Positions 38,401-47,523 of a DNA stretch of 64,000 nucleotides are shown here, in pieces. The stretch's first letter is position 1; each line of letters begins with the position of its first letter. The translations under genes were made by a program, and so were the position numbers. The notes below the pieces were generated by a model. The model was not told where the DNA came from. It did no database searches and was given only the letters and a program-made list of their open reading frames with translations. The stretch is from Opisthorchis felineus (Eukaryota > Platyhelminthes > Trematoda > Opisthorchiida > Opisthorchiidae), in NCBI GenBank assembly GCA_004794785.1, contig SJOL01003706.1, positions 124,001 to 188,000 of the forward strand, given 5' to 3'.

Positions 38401-41400
38401 ACGCTTTGAAAATGGGTCAGGGACCTAAGGTGAATTTTTCCGCCGAAGGAAACGTGAGCGGTTAAATTTTGATATGTATATGCATGTATGATATCTATGT
38501 ATGTATGTATGATATCATGACTCAGTTTCAGTTTCAATCTCTTGGTATTGAGGGATTTCCACCTCGAGGGGAGTGCAATAGGAAAGATCCATGTACCATG
38601 ATATTAAAAAAGAGCCAGATTCACAATGTTGGAAGGCTTGCGCACTGGTGCTTCGATGACAGTTCGACCACTACTCCTGTTATGGTACAAACGTGTTTAT
38701 ATGAACTGGCGAAAGTCCATACGGTCATGTCACACGCGTGAAAAAAACAGAGCAATCATTGTCTCAATTATAATCACACAGTGCCACGTCAAAAGTGAGT
38801 GCATTAGAATGGAACGGATATCAGTAGGATGGTGAAAAACTGGAAAAACAGCATAAAAAACGTTGGGTGGGTACTAGAAGGAGGAACACAAGTTAAGCAA
38901 GCTCAGGGAAGATAAGGGGTTTGTTACATCTAACTACCAAACTGGTATATTTTTACTGACTGTTCGTTTATACAAGCACAAAGAAAGATTTAGAAAATGG
39001 GCAGCAACAGCTTCCGTGAGATTTTGACTCTCAAGGTATTTGGGTGTAAAAATAACCTTGTAAGTTGTTGAGTGGCCACCGGCCATCAGGTGTTTCGTTA
39101 TTGCAATCCTGGAGCTACCAATGCCTGAGTTCTGGCGATATGTTCAGCGATACGAGTCCCAAGATGCCTCACAGTTCGGTGGATAATCATAGTTCGGTGG
39201 TAAAATCAAACTGATAAATGACGTTAGCATCATAGAGTAAAGTCAATGGGTCTTTCACTGAGGTAGTTGGCACACACTTGATTTTCTCAATAAGCATCAG
39301 CTGGGCAGCATTCAAAGTCCGTTTGAGTACAGCATTCAAAAGGAGTTTTTCAATAGACAGTATGTCATCCCTTTGAAGGACTTTGAAAGTTACACCATTT
39401 TTCGGGGAACGGTTAAAGCTTAATCACGGGTTATTCTAGGTTTGCAATATTTCTCAAGAGATCTAATTGGGTACTAAAATATTCCTCAGTAGACAAACAT
39501 CCTTCTCTATCCTGTCTGGTGCTGCGATTTGATGCCCCCATCGGATACGGTTGTAACCAGCGAATTGGTCAAAACCTTTTGAAGCGTAACTGTTGCAGGG
39601 ACCACGTGGATTTTCTGTAGGCGTTACAGGTTAAGGAGCCGTTCTCTTGGAGGGTCAGGAAGAAACCCAGAAACTCCATGCTCTTTACTTTCTTAGTTTC
39701 AAATGCAAATTTTAGATTTTTGTGCGGGCTGAAGAAGAAGCCCCAGGAGTGCAATAAGGAAACACGTGATGGTCACTGGCCACCCTGTAAAACACACAGC
39801 AACTTTCAAGATTATTTTTACATCCAACTGCCGTTATATTCAAAAATCGTGGAGGATTTTGATATCCCTGTTTGTGAAGACAGAAACGACTGGTTAGTAA
39901 TGTGGTTTTACTTGGAATTCTGTGCGCCTTTTGCTTCCTCATACGCCTTACATGACCTTCTGAACTTTTTGAGGTTCCGATAAAAGGGTTTTTAAGATCA
40001 CGGAAGTAGCAGTCGATCTATGGTAGCACTGTCTCTGTCCAAGATATCTAACATAGTTAACTTTCCTCTACTTAATCTGATTTCTCGGGACCGTTTCTTC
40101 AATTTTATCCGTATACTAAAAACTCCCCTTTTAGGTGGGATTTCTCTTGAGAGATTTCCTCATGGATAAGTGCACACCATCGCAATCACCACAGTCATAG
40201 ATAAATATCAAATTTGAAATGAATTCACTCTAGAGGTCCGCATATGCTAATGATAGTAACCTCATTGATTACTAACTTAATCTGTTTGATTTGTTAACTT
40301 TTTGCCTCACAAAAGTCGAACTTCAGGGGTTTTCACGCCATAACGCAGACTGCGCAAAAAAGCCCACTAGTGTGATGTATCTCTTTACAGGGCAGTAAAC
40401 ATTCGTGCAGGTAAACAGCGTGTGCTGTTTCAAGGGTATTCAGCTGACGTACCAATGCATGATACTTGTTTTGTACTGTCTGATTTCAATGAGCAAAAAT
40501 GCTGCGCAAATGCAGTGTCACGTTGTTCAGACATCGTAATCCCATTGAGGCTGTTTGTTGTACTCACTGATCAAAGAATAAGCATATCTAGTTTATTAAA
40601 TTCGTATCAAATTCTGCTCGCAGCCAAATATATTCACGATAAATTTTGAGCTCTTCGTTAGGCCAGGACACACGGAACCTCACACGTATAGAATTTGTGT
40701 CTGAACATAGTGACATGTTGACCTTGACGACTGGCGCTCTGAGTGAGTCCAGTTTGACATTTAAAACGCATACTCTGAAAGCTTGTCAGTTATTTTGCTC
40801 TTATAAATTTCATTAAAAAATGTGGTCCCAACCTGCGTCACCTACGTATACTGAATAACCAAGAACGTTTCCTAAGGATGAAGCAGTCGGCCACAGCAAA
40901 CTCCTTCGGCCCAGGCCAAAACACAGTTGGGGCAATTGATTGTTTTAGGTAACGCGGTGGTTTCCTCCTGTTCAGGAGCCCACAAAATACACACGCTTCA
41001 AAATGCAGCGGTTGCCAACAGGAAGTCAGTAGTCTGGTATCCTGCTTTCGGAATTCTTTCCCGCTTGACCAGTGTGTCCAAATAGTCCAGTCACAATTCG
41101 TATTCTATACTGAGAAACATATGTTGCCAGAATTTCCAGTTTTATTTCAAAATCAGGAAATTTCCATTTGGTTAGTAGCGGAAAGGTTTTCCTAAAGTCC
41201 AATTCTGGGGTTGTTTGCCACCAGTTGTCATCTATGGTAAAATAAAAAAAACATCTTTCAAGTCCCACGGATCTTACTGTAAAAAATCATTACTCTGAAA
41301 GCCATTCAACACTTTATCGCGAATCGTGGACCGTACGAGTTTAATCTATATATATTGGGTCTATATCCCTTTTAGCTACAGCTCGATCACGCCGCCAATC

Positions 41401-44400
41401 TTAGATGAATGATTCGGCGTTCGATGCTAACCGATAGGTAGCGTATTCGGGTCCCCGTGAACAATTAGAAGATGCTCATGCTTGTGTTTCCCGATAGAGA
41501 AAATGGTTTTAGAGTGTTTATGAGTCTTCTGGTATAGGGTCAGTTTAACTTCCAGCATAAATTCCGTAACCAGAATTTCTTTTCAGTATTTCCTTCAGTC
41601 TTCTGATCGATAAACTTCAGCTTATTGTATTGCTGTGTTTGTGAGTTGTATCATAGACTCTTTTGCTGTTTTGTCCCGCAGAAAATCGAGAGAAGGATCT
41701 CTGAATGTGAAGAAGAACTCAAAGTAAGTCCTAAGATGGTTACCAGATGGGGAATGGCTTCATGTAGAAATATACTAGCCTTTCCAACCATTCAAAACAG
41801 AACTCCATGAGCTTAGTAAGAACAAATCGTACAAAGGATGTTATATAAGAATTGGAATACTCCAGTTGCACTCTATCATTCAGCTGTAACACCCCTTCGG
41901 TGCCTAGCTGCCATGCCACCCGAAGGAAGCACGTGGGGTTGAATACTGCCAGGTTGCCCAAGCCTAGACAGAGGAAGTCGAGATGCAGAGGTCGGATTCG
42001 AACCACGGACCTTCCGGTCAGTAAATCCGCGCTGTAACCACTGAGCCATCTCGCCCAGTCCCACTCTACTTGTGTCATATTCCACTCGGACCGATGAGAT
42101 CCTCTGTAAGAGTTCTCCCACAGGCCTTCAAGACAATTTAGCTGAGCCAAGGTACGCAAAGATCGGGGTGCACCCGAGAATGTGATTCAAGGGCTTGTTG
42201 AACACAAGCCGGCTGGAAGCAAGGCCTTCAAAAACGGCTTGATTATAAAGACTTTGGAGAGTAAGTTTGAAAAACAGACTCATCAAACGGGTCAGTCTGT
42301 TGCAGAGAGGTGCAATTGGCCAACGGACAACAGACTCCTCACGCCATATTTAGAGCTGAAACTGGTTATTGGCTCGCAAATGCAATTAGGCCGTGGATCA
42401 TTGGAAGGACGACTAGCAGTCTGTGCTTAAGTACACGCATTTGAATGAGTATTGCCCGTCACTGATTGGCTCTGTGAAACGCTGGACGGAAGTGACTGTG
42501 TGAAATGGGACAAAAAATGACTGCAGTTAGTCGCAGACAGGTTTAAAAATGACCGTTGTTATCGCCAGAGTGGCGATCAGACTGAAGAAAATCTAATCCC
42601 ACTTCAAAGCGATCAGGTATTCTTGTCATACGATTTGCTGGGTTTTACCGATTGCTTTTGGCCATGGAAATTCTCCCCTGTAGACAGGCGTACGAAAAGC
42701 TCATCTATACAGGTCTAGGCAAAGTCCACCTTTACATTTTCTGGGTTCAATCCCTGCCTAATGGAACTTGATCTTCCATCAAAGATACACTGACCAGGTT
42801 GCCCGCCCTACTGGCTAACAGGCATCCATGTCTCACCGCTCAGAACAGCCTTATTTGAAAAATGTTGTGTGGATCAGCATCATTGTCAGACCCAGAGGAC
42901 TACTTATTCATAAGTGTAGTTGACACAACTCGTTGCCCAGTTCTTCTACAGCTCCTTCAGCTAAGAGATCTCCATGTCACAGTCCATGGCAAAACTTCAT
43001 CTTCCACTGCCGTGTTGGTGAATTCCTCAATGGCCAGGTGCTATGCTCTCCAACTCTCAACGGTACACAGGTGTAATTGAACTTCACTGGGTGTTTCGCC
43101 AGGTTAATACGGCATCATGGAATGCACCAGCTGACGCACCAAACTTTTGCTAGCCGAAAGTGCAACCAGACTGCGAAAAAAAGATGAGGTACGAAATGAC
43201 GGTGTGGTCAGTGAACCCCAATCACATAAGTTCACACGTAAAGTGGTGGCCGGGACACTTCATGCTCACACGTTTGTTTGCTGAGTCTAAATGAAATCGG
43301 CAGTGTTAGTATTCGACAAGTTAAGCATATATTCCCGTCGACAAACTGCTCCACACTCCATTGATATCACAGACCGTTGATGCCGCCTCGACCAGTTTAA
43401 CGGCGGTCGATCGGCAATCACATGCTAAGTGGTTTCGCCTGCAGCCCCTACCCCATGCCGGACACTCGTTTGTATCTGTACATGTAGTCCCCCAAAACAT
43501 GCAAACCGTTGAATTCTTCACCGTGACCTCGTTTAACTCCACTGGGTCAGGTTCATAATTCAGGAACCGCAGATGATTCACAGCACCAGTTTCACAGTTT
43601 CGTAGAGTGGTGCACTGGCTTAGTAACACCTGACGGCATCTGAGAATTCATTTGGTGACTCCTTCGTCATGAACGCCCAGAATGAAGTTGATGATTACGG
43701 TAGTTAGATCTCTGTGGTCTTCGTGACCTTCAAACTTGAGTGTATCTATGCTGGATCGAACGCCAGCGTTCTTTTGATTCCGCGTCGAATGCACTGAAAA
43801 TTAGCAGTTCATCATAGCTCTGCTTTCAGAGTCCAGATTTCGGCGAGTTTGTTCTTGTCAGCAACATTCACCAGTGTTGGTGACAAAAGAGTCATTGAAA
43901 GCTTTTCAGTGGCTGAAGAGTTCCCCTCCTACAGCTTTGTTTTCGTTGGCAGATAAGTCTCCATTGTATCATTGTCCAGGCAGTCTCAAATTAGAGGTAA
44001 GAAAGGTCACTATGTATGGGGGAGCCTGTGAAAAAATAAAGTCCCTTTTCTGACCAGCAGTAGCACTGCAGTTGGTTCACTCATGCAGGCCCCAGTCAAA
44101 GCGCAGTGGTTCGTAGAGTTCGCGAGAATTCATTAGCACATCATTTTTTCATCCAGTCTCACAACCATTTCGATCCACCTTTTGTGGTGCCAGTCCACCA
44201 CAGTCATTACTCACTCGCGCAAGTCTACGTTGGTCCAAACTACCTTTCGTCCTTCCTATGGCTCTTAACCTATTTGAATCGGAGGCCAATAATCCATTTC
44301 ATATGTATGTGTGGTGAGAAAGGTTTGTGGTTAGTGCGTTGTCGAACTTCGTCTCTTCAACTGACTGGTCATTTGTTGACTGTTTTTCAACCCCGTTCGG

Positions 44401-47400
44401 CACTGACCCGAGAATTAGAACCCTGGTTATGGAATTGAGGTGAAAATTGCTCTCAGACATAAGCACAATTGGCAGCGCAACGTTGCTGCTCTGTTTAACG
44501 CCAGAACTCGGGGAAAAACCAAAAAAACCCACTATTCCCCTCTGGCCAATTCAACCTGATGCAGCACATCTCCTGGATGCAGAAAGGTATCCAGATAAAG
44601 TAAACTGACTCGTGGTCCTCAAAAGAAAAGGCAGATGAATCTGTCAGGTTTCTCAAACTACTGAATAAAAACTGGGATCGAGTCCAGTCACCTAAACACA
44701 AAACGAGGTTTTTTGGGCGCAAGGTCTGGAATTTTTAGAAAAACACCAGAACTATATAAGTTGGCACGGCTCCAGCATGGTAACAGAAAGCGTTAGGAAT
44801 TAAACTAACCCTAACTCGACCGTATCGCATATGGACATCTTACGCGAGTGAACTTATCACAATAGAACAATGAGTAGCTTGAACATAAATTGACCAATAT
44901 CAAGAGCTCCTTACCTCCACCTCGGTAAAAATGTGGAAGCTGTTTCTAAGCCCCGCACACAGACCTAATCGTGCAGGCAAAAGCAAGGCAGTGGACTATA
45001 CGACGGATCATGGAGACAGCCCAGTTGGCTGCTCCGATAAAACTGAGCCGTTTGTGATTGAATGCTACAAAAAAGCAAATGGCGATTACTATATCAAACA
45101 TAATGAAATCACCGTGTAAGTTAAAAACAACACGTATATTCCAAATCTGTCCGGTTCATTCGGCGTAAAGGTAACTGATTTACCGGCAGCACTATTTCAG
45201 TGGTATCAGTTTTTGTCAGTAGCTAAATGCAGGTCAGGCTGATAAACAGCTCAACAGTTAACTTTGGGAAATCCGAATACGGCTAGTGGATCCATTGATT
45301 TGAGAGCTAGAAGTACACTCGTATCATCGAACCAAAAATGTCATCATTATCCGGGACACTTGTACCCCGATATCGTCATGAATGAATAATGACACCTCCT
45401 GTAAAGTTCACGTACATATCACAGTCTGATAAAGGCCATTATTTTACCCATTATCAGTCGCAACGCATCACTAGTGTTGTACTAAAACACTGGGTGAAAA
45501 TTGTCTGCAGTTTGAGTGTGTGCAACGAAGTGCGTATTCCAGGACCAATCATGTGGTATGGAATTCCGTCTCTCAAGCCCAGTTACCAAGACAATCACAC
45601 TGTACTTTAGAGTTTCTCATCTGCTCGTGGTCCATGAGCGCTGATCGGCTGAGGCGCGTCGGGGTCACAAAGCCGCCAGGTCTCTCACGATATGTTGACG
45701 CACGTACAAATGGCATGGGATCGAAACCTCTTCTGACGTGCCCATTATCGGTGCCTCAGCATTATAGACCACAGCTAGGCTACCTGACGTATCGGTCGAT
45801 CAATACGCTTAATTCCGCGGAACGAGCTTAAAGCGGGGTGGGTCATGGAGGGACCGAGCGGTAGCGATCATGCTTTGGCAAATCAACCAATCGCCGCTCA
45901 AGTCTGAGCACGTTCGCCAGCTCGGATGTGATGATACAGTTTGTCCAACGCGCGCTGCTGGAGTGGTGGTAACACTCGCCTCGCACTTAATTTGTCCGGA
46001 GTTCGGCCCGGAACGGCCAAGGGCATACACTGCTGAGAAGCTCTATTAAGAGCGAAAATGAAGTCCAGTGTTTCACTCTTGGGTGTGTACTCACCAGAAT
46101 AATTGCCCCATGGCAGGAGGAGGACCGTTCAAGTGAGAGCGATGCGAATATGAATCATTCAGTTTGGTGTCTGGAACCCACCAGATCCCAGTTATATGGA
46201 TTGTATGGCATGACGATGAAGTTGCTTCACGCAAAACAACCCGTACAACCGAGTGAGATAAAAACTTAGCTTTGTAGAACTAGACTTTGTACAAAGCCAT
46301 GAAAACAAATTCACCCAACTTCGGTCAGAAAAAAGCCACAAAAGGTTAACCAGAACACCCTATCCCCGAGGGCAGCTAGGAGTTCTAGTGTTGAATAAAC
46401 ATACGCTTAGGAAATTCCAATTTTGGTCGAAGGTGCGATCACATGGAGAGCAAGTGCACATATAAAGTACGTAGCCGACAGCGAAAAACCTCTAGTACTA
46501 GGAGGAAATTGAAATGGTTATTTGTCTCGATGGCTTCAAAAAAACCGTGTACCAGCGTACCAAACATGAGCTGAAATTGCAGGGTTAGTCATACAGATGG
46601 GTGAATGCAACAGCGATGAACTATCATACCGCGGGTTTTGTAAAGCCCAATCAGTGACGCTACGAATAACCTAACCTAGCCTGGTACTTTCCAATTAGGT
46701 CAAATTAAACTTGAGTGGTGGAAGCAAGACGATGTGCTCGTGTGATCGCAAGCCTCAGAATTCGTTGGGTCCATTATATCTGTAGAGGAGGATGTAAACT
46801 AACACCAAACAATGAGAACTGGTGAATATACTACCCACAATTCAACGTCAACCCTCCTTTCCAATCTTCCATGTGTAAAAGGCTGCAGCCGCGCCTCTAC
46901 TGCACATTCTTACATTTGTATTGGTGCTGATGATATTTTGTTCGAACATTGTAGGCAGTTCGTGTACAGTTGCGTATTTTTTTTATCAACATGGCCTAAA
47001 TTTCGAAACCAGGTTACGTAACGGTCGCCGTAGAGCCTTTCCAGAATTAACAAGTTGCGCGTTTCAGATCTATTTAGAATGTATTTTACGAACACCATCT
47101 TGAACTACAGATTGTCTGCTTGCCCAGATCAGGTTCCTTATATACACCAAGTGGTCGGAAGTATTCGGAATTAATCAATATCAGAAGAACGTAAAAAACT
47201 TACGAACAGAATGGAGGATAAATTATATCACCGAATCAATGAATTTGTGAGGATGTATGTCCTCTTTCAAGCAATCTATATCCGACTTCTTCAGGAGTTT
47301 GATAGAAATATCAGCGAAAGGCTGAGACTCTATGATGTTGCTTTTTAGGAGCCTTTTAGTAAATTTCATCCATAGTTGTTTTAAATCCATTAAATCCGAC

Positions 47401-47523
47401 AACAATCCTACCCACTTTCCTTTGTCTTAGACACTCGAGAAGCTCCGCGCTGAGTCGGAAAAACTTCGAGCAGAACATCGAGCACTCGTACGGGTTGTTG
47501 CACGACTGAATCGTGAAAAGTGA
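17211..47523 (+). CDS. PPP1R12A: MYPT/PPP1R12-like myosin phosphatase targeting subunit, 3' part of gene (five exons)
   Basis: Proteins of this family bind the PP1 catalytic subunit and direct it to phosphorylated myosin light chain and other cytoskeletal substrates; the C-terminal coiled coil and leucine zipper bind partners such as cGMP-dependent protein kinase (family knowledge). Seen here: five blocks that join in one frame through four GT-AG introns, giving about 263 residues. They comprise a Ser/Thr-rich linker (about 150 residues), a coiled coil starting at DYKRLYEAEK, the segment ERRISECEEELK, and a terminal zipper with leucines every seven residues. The order and spacing of the last three match the vertebrate MYPT C terminus. 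The N-terminal PP1-binding motif and ankyrin repeats are not in the window, so the gene is partial at its 5' end. The split within PPP1R12A/B/C cannot be decided, and flatworms may have a single member. The CDS span includes introns; coding parts are 17211-17466, 29886-30086, 33524-33724, 41682-41723 and 47431-47523. Confidence 0.75.
21055..21315. repeat. R1 repeat pair in opposite orientations, joined at their 3' ends
   Basis: 21055-21205 (+) follows the R1 reference from TTTCGTCCTTCTTGGGGCT to GGACTCATCTGAATC. 21221-21315 (-) is the reverse complement of the R1 3' half. It begins with ATAAACGAGAG and includes TGCAAATGAGTGTATTTGTT. The two meet nearly tail to tail. Confidence 0.7.
22715..22831. 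repeat. Nested inverted repeats (MITE-like)
   Basis: The outer arms 22715-22729 and 22817-22831 are perfect 15-base reverse complements (GCAAATCGCAATCAC). An inner pair, 22727-22743 and 22753-22769 (17 bases, one mismatch, CACTGTACA core), forms a hairpin with a 9-base loop. The outer and inner left arms overlap by three bases. No coding capacity. Confidence 0.75.
24160..24420 (-). repeat. Possible tRNA-box-bearing repeat
   Basis: The minus strand holds a B-box-like GGTTCAAGTCC (24309-24319). It lies in a GC-richer block inside AT-rich DNA. No proper A box or cloverleaf can be drawn, so this is not a tRNA gene. The downstream phrase resembles repeats I associate with fluke genomes, but there is no second copy in the window to prove it. 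Confidence 0.3.
25684..25745 (-). repeat. R1 repeat fragment, 5' part
   Basis: The reverse complement reads through TTCCGGTTTCGCCCTGTTTT and GGGCTCATCA, matching the R1 core, preceded by a diverged CTCAAAATCCTCAAACA. Confidence 0.6.
27187..28255 (+). mobile_element. LINE (RTE-like) 3' half: end of RT and C-terminal region, decayed
   Basis: From 5' to 3', frames give EYADGIGLIFKE (the YADD catalytic box altered to YADG at 27254-27265), RFMYLGSCISFDCNVTGEF, ISKSWVAFANLGHL, LNLKGRVYQATVWATLLYDC, ETWPETELRRLQVFDNRCLR, RIRNEAIRKRMFGCATRTYI and a C-terminal region. The longest intact piece is 27583-27786 (67 codons). Stops and frameshifts occur throughout. The 3' end carries a 21-base near-palindrome at 28208-28228 and a (ATG)5 tail at 28237-28253. 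The element is on the sense strand of the MYPT intron. It is dead by catalytic mutation and truncation. Confidence 0.85.
28256..29885. other. Intronic stretch with two small hairpins
   Basis: A hairpin with a near-perfect 12-bp stem lies at 29047-29075 (TGTAAG...CTTACA around TTTTTTCGGGAAAAAA). A perfect 9-bp stem with a 10-base loop lies at 29291-29318 (GAGATTTAC/GTAAATCTC). No gene is seen. Confidence 0.55.
29886..30086 (+). CDS. PPP1R12A: MYPT exon B: Ser/Thr-rich linker, 67 codons
   Basis: An open block of exactly 201 bases between acceptor TTTTTAG (AG at 29884-29885) and donor GTGAGT at 30087, phase 0 on both sides. About half of the 67 residues are Ser or Thr (33 by my count), the rest mainly Pro, Gly and Arg, so it is probably disordered. 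It contains a phrase, SPGSYVGSSIG, that resembles PTSYLGSGI in exon A. There is no ATG in frame near its start, as expected for an internal exon. Linkers of MYPT proteins just before the coiled coil are usually Ser-rich and phosphorylated (family knowledge), which fits. The function of this particular stretch is unknown. Confidence 0.7.
30087..33523 (+). other. Intron between MYPT exons B and C (3.4 kb)
   Basis: Donor GTGAGT, acceptor TTACAG, phase 0. It contains open frames of 60-114 codons (for example 31712-32056 +) without recognisable motifs or codon regularity. No repeat family seen elsewhere in the window was identified in it. Confidence 0.65.
33524..33724 (+). CDS. PPP1R12A: MYPT exon C: Gly run and first part of C-terminal coiled coil
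   Basis: 201 bases (67 codons) between acceptor TTATTACAG (ends 33523) and donor GTAAGT at 33725, phase 0 on both sides. Residues 1-18 are a Ser/Thr/Gly linker with five Gly in a row (residues 8-12). From residue 19 the sequence becomes a charged heptad coil starting DYKRLYEAEKLATDELRNEV. This corresponds to the D-Y/F-K-x-L-Y-E motif that opens the coiled coil of MYPT1 and MYPT2. The coil continues for 49 residues to the splice site. Compared with my recollection of the vertebrate proteins, about 11 residues are missing between this exon and the next. I found no convincing extra exon in the 8 kb intron. Confidence 0.85.
33793..34320 (+). repeat. Dispersed repeat R2, copy 1
   Basis: Shares with 44786-45345, in the same order and spacing, AAGCGTTAGGAATTAAA, then ACTCGACC, ACTCCGATAAAACT, and near the end CGTATCATTGAACCAAA. 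Both copies are about 530-560 bases. No coding capacity recognised. Confidence 0.7.
36201..36279. repeat. Small inverted repeat with palindromic loop
   Basis: TTTCGGTTTGT (36201-36211) and ACAAACCGAAA (36269-36279) are perfect complements. The loop includes the palindrome GGACTGCACAGTCC. Confidence 0.6.
38985..39790 (-). mobile_element. Penelope-like element fossil: end of RT plus GIY-YIG endonuclease part
   Basis: Three minus-strand blocks follow in order. First, 39569-39790: a frame with LKFAFETKKVKSMEFLGFFL and NGSLTCNAYRKSTWSLQQL, the FLD...YRKPTW region of Penelope-type reverse transcriptases. Second, 39187-39423: 78 open codons including GVTFKVLQRDDI, LKRTLNAAQLMLIEKIKCVP and VIYQFDF, the linker that precedes the endonuclease. 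Third, 38990-39180: RHLGTRIAEHIARTQ and, one frameshift later, ITKHLMAGGHSTTYKVIF, the R...EH...H...GH pattern of the GIY-YIG domain. Frameshifts and stops show it is dead. Family assignment is from motif memory. Confidence 0.75.
41682..41723 (+). CDS. PPP1R12A: MYPT exon D: 42-nt microexon of the coiled coil
   Basis: The block encodes KIERRISECEEELK (14 residues, two heptads) between acceptor TTTTGTCCCGCAG (ends 41681) and donor GTAAGT at 41724. Both boundaries are phase 0. The motif aligns directly with the vertebrate MYPT segment of pattern LERxISEMEEELK, the most recognisable part of the tail. Hydrophobic residues I2, I6, C9 and L13 keep the 4-3-4 coil spacing. Being a multiple of three and flanked by long introns, it could be skipped without changing frame, but the sequence alone does not show that it is. 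Confidence 0.87.
41872..42060 (-). mobile_element. tRNA-derived SINE
   Basis: On the minus strand a tRNA-like head starts at about 42056 with GGGCGAGATGGCTCAGTGG (A box) and, about 40 bases on, GGTTCGAATCC (B box). This is followed by a tail with CTAGGCTTGGGCAACCTGG, GGTGGCATGGCAGCTAGGCA and GTTACAGCTGAATGAT. The tail is shared with the fragment at 60296-60412. Its conceptual translation (RKVRGSNPTSASRLPLSRLG) is one I associate with many predicted liver-fluke proteins, where it is a repeat, not a gene. It lies antisense in a MYPT intron, 150 bases after exon D. Confidence 0.85.
42061..43289. other. Intronic stretch without recognisable feature
   Basis: Open frames 42182-42430 (+) and 42862-43080 (+) have no known motif. 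The part next to the Gag fossil may be decayed retrotransposon pol, but I could not read protease or RT motifs in any frame. Confidence 0.4.
43290..43830 (-). mobile_element. Ty3/Gypsy-like retrotransposon Gag fossil with zinc-knuckle remains
   Basis: The minus strand reads FILGVHDEGVTK, then a TGA, then ILRCRQVLLSQCTTLRN, then CMFWGTTC and NECPAWGRGC followed by RRNHLACDC. This order (a LGxxDxxVxxxLLR segment, then a nucleocapsid with CPAWG and NHxAxxC) is typical of Gag in Ty3/Gypsy elements. The last knuckle has lost its central CG pair and spacing. No protease, RT or integrase was found next to it, and the frame is interrupted, so it is a relic. Confidence 0.65.
43831..44785. other. Intronic stretch without recognisable feature
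   Basis: A 110-codon frame at 44106-44438 (+) has no motif and no usable splice context. Confidence 0.4.
44786..45345 (+). repeat. Dispersed repeat R2, copy 2
   Basis: Parallel to 33793-34320: it starts GAAAGCGTTAGGAATTAAAC, has GCTCCGATAAAACTGA near 45030 and CGTATCATCGAACCAAA near 45320. Both copies are in MYPT introns and in the same orientation as the gene. Confidence 0.7.
47431..47523 (+). CDS. PPP1R12A: MYPT exon E: C-terminal leucine zipper and stop
   Basis: Terminal coding exon: acceptor TTTGTCTTAG (ends 47430), then 30 codons and TGA at 47521-47523. Leucines at residues 5, 12, 19 and 26 form an exact heptad zipper. The closing phrase RALVRVVARLNREK corresponds to the G-A-L-I-R-V-I-S-K-L tail of vertebrate MYPT1. 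In vertebrates this zipper is the LZ-positive isoform, needed for interaction with cGMP-dependent protein kinase I alpha (family knowledge); here that interaction is inference. The stop lies three residues beyond the last conserved leucine, so length agrees with the family to within a few residues. Confidence 0.9.
   Translation, partial: TLEKLRAESEKLRAEHRALVRVVARLNREK

Larger units (their letters stand above)
33725..41681 (+). other. Intron between MYPT exons C and D (8.0 kb)
   Basis: Donor GTAAGT, acceptor CCCGCAG, phase 0. It carries R2 repeat copy 1 (33.8-34.3 kb), a small hairpin (36.2 kb) and a Penelope-like fossil (38.99-39.79 kb). A splice-like acceptor at 34907-34917 (pyrimidine tract then GCAG) is followed by only nine codons and a stop, so I do not call it an exon. 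The rest is unremarkable AT-rich DNA. Confidence 0.65.
41724..47430 (+). other. Intron between MYPT exons D and E (5.7 kb)
   Basis: Donor GTAAGT, acceptor GTCTTAG, phase 0. It contains a tRNA-derived SINE (41.87-42.06 kb), a Ty3/Gypsy-like Gag fossil (43.3-43.8 kb) and R2 repeat copy 2 (44.79-45.35 kb). A GC-richer stretch at 45.6-46.05 kb may be another repeat but has no second clear copy here. The rest shows nothing. Confidence 0.65.

Noticed and set aside
42000..42056. tRNA gene on the minus strand (A and B boxes present)
   Set aside because: The head continues without a CCA-type end or terminator into the repeat tail shared with 60.3 kb, so it is a SINE, not a functional tRNA.
41852..42159. 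Open frames over the SINE as small proteins
   Set aside because: They are translations of a repeat and appear as such in many predicted fluke proteins; no evidence of coding.
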